Origin: Hydractinia symbiolongicarpus
Taxonomy: Eukaryota; Cnidaria; Hydrozoa; Anthoathecata; Hydractiniidae
Length of the DNA stretch: 64,000 nucleotides
Assembly (NCBI RefSeq): GCF_029227915.1
Contig: NC_079886.1
Coordinates: 13,759,001-13,823,000, forward strand
Direction of reading: 5' to 3'
Shown: piece after piece, positions 63,350 to 64,000 of the stretch
Layout: each line of letters begins with the position of its first letter
Position numbering within the stretch: position 1 is the first letter of the stretch
Program-made: the position numbers and the translations under genes
The notes under the pieces: generated by a model
Databases searched by the model: none
The model's input: the letters and a program-made list of their open reading frames with translations, nothing else
What the model was told of the DNA's origin: nothing

Positions 63350-64000
63350 AGTCCTATAAAGGCTGCAATATGGCCTTTTGCAGTCTAATAAAAACCTCGC
63401 ACGTAAATCACGCGGTTTCATCTATCTGCGCAGGTTACCATTGGACTAGTCCTTCCAGTCTCAATGCGCTACAACGTCCCAAGTCCTTTTCATTAAAGCC
63501 GTTGCCTTAGAACACTCTTAACTACGTGCACAGTCCTATAAAGGCTGTAATATGGCCCTTTGCGGTCTAATAAAAGCCTCACACATAAATCACGTGGTTC
63601 CATCTGCCTGTGCAGGTTACCATTTGACCTTTTCTATACAGTCTCAATGTGCTACAGCGTCCCAAGTGGTTTTTAATACCGCCGTTGCTTTACAACACTG
63701 TTAACTGCGCGCACAGTCCAATAACGGCTGTAATATGACCTTTTGCAGTCTAATAAAGGCCTCATACGTAATTAATGTGGTTCCATCTGCCTGTGCAGGT
63801 TACCATTGCACTGTTCTTTCCAGTTTCATGCGCTACCACGTCCCAAGTCGTTTTCATTAGCGCTATTGCCTTACAACACTCTTAACTACGTGTGCACAGT
63901 CCAATAAAGGGTGTAATATAGCCTTTTGCAGTCTAATAAAAGCCTCACACGTAAATCACGTGGTTCCATCTGTCTGTGCAGGTTACCATTGGCCTAGTCC
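63350..64000 (+). repeat. Return of the 20.9-kb higher-order block
   Basis: From about 63350 to the window edge the sequence follows 20872-21522 at an offset of 42478 bp, and equally 26665-27315. Shared rare features are GGCTGCAATATGGCC, CGGTTTCATCTATCTGC and CATTTGACCTTTTCTATAC. The block probably continues beyond the window. Confidence 0.85.

Larger units (their letters stand above)
51171..64000 (+). repeat. 182-bp satellite array, right part
   Basis: The array resumes in the phase and orientation at which the MITE interrupted it and runs to the window edge without another foreign insertion. Monomer types are those of the left part. The section 53.2-55.4 kb resembles 18.0-19.7 kb at an offset of 35733 bp over most of its length (for example 19098/54831 and 19271/55004). 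The section around 54.1-55.0 kb also recurs 2727 bp (15 monomers) downstream. No gene is supported. Confidence 0.98.

Noticed and set aside
1-64000. CRISPR array
   Set aside because: Repeats are contiguous ~182-bp monomers without short unique spacers, and no cas genes are present.
1-64000. Canonical CENP-B box in the monomer
   Set aside because: I searched for TTCG followed by A and CGGG in the human CENP-B pattern. ATTCGACTGTTCCTTCC starts similarly but lacks the required CGGG.
1-64000. The array as ribosomal spacer or telomeric subrepeats
   Set aside because: No rRNA gene sequence or telomeric hexamer runs are present; the monomer continues unbroken through the window.

Overview
The window is almost entirely one tandem satellite DNA. 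About 63.25 kb is filled by some 347 head-to-tail copies of a ~182-bp monomer (mostly 181-183 bp), all in the same orientation as far as I can read. I see no credible protein-coding gene, rRNA, tRNA, CRISPR array or bacterial-type operon. A satellite array this long, with higher-order structure, plus a TTAA-flanked MITE, points to a eukaryotic (probably animal) nuclear genome. A centromeric or pericentromeric block is the natural reading of a ~182-bp monomer array, but the sequence alone does not prove it. I do not recognise the satellite family and cannot name the species.

The one non-satellite segment is a 744-bp element at 50427-51170. It has 17-bp perfect terminal inverted repeats starting CCCTATTCGG, is flanked on both sides by TTAA, carries a G/C-rich palindrome near each end, and has no useful reading frame. 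It fits a non-autonomous piggyBac-type MITE inserted into a satellite monomer. A related monomer at 41.92 kb preserves the empty TTAA site.

The array is a patchwork of multi-monomer duplications. Region 1-19.5 kb contains 5-mer (909/910 bp) and 19-mer (3457 bp) repeats, and a 6.74-kb long-range repeat (9.65-10.6 kb versus 16.4-17.35 kb). Region 19,551-29,690 holds three units starting in the same phase: 24 monomers (4354 bp), an internally deleted 8-monomer unit (1439 bp) and a second ~24-monomer unit. Region 29.7-50 kb is marked by a monomer with a 10-bp deletion (nine copies). It contains 4-, 5-, 9- and 17-mer duplications, nested in a repeat of about 11 kb (33.0-38 kb versus 44.1-49.9 kb). 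Region 51.2-64 kb holds 9-mer and 8-mer tandem duplications and ends by re-entering the sequence block seen at 20.9-21.5 kb.

Short open frames of about 60-70 codons recur throughout, and two exceed 100 codons. They are explained by the satellite consensus and by single-base insertions that make a monomer 183 bp, so I do not call them genes. Coordinates of duplication edges were read by eye and are good to roughly 10-50 bp, because adjacent monomers are themselves similar.
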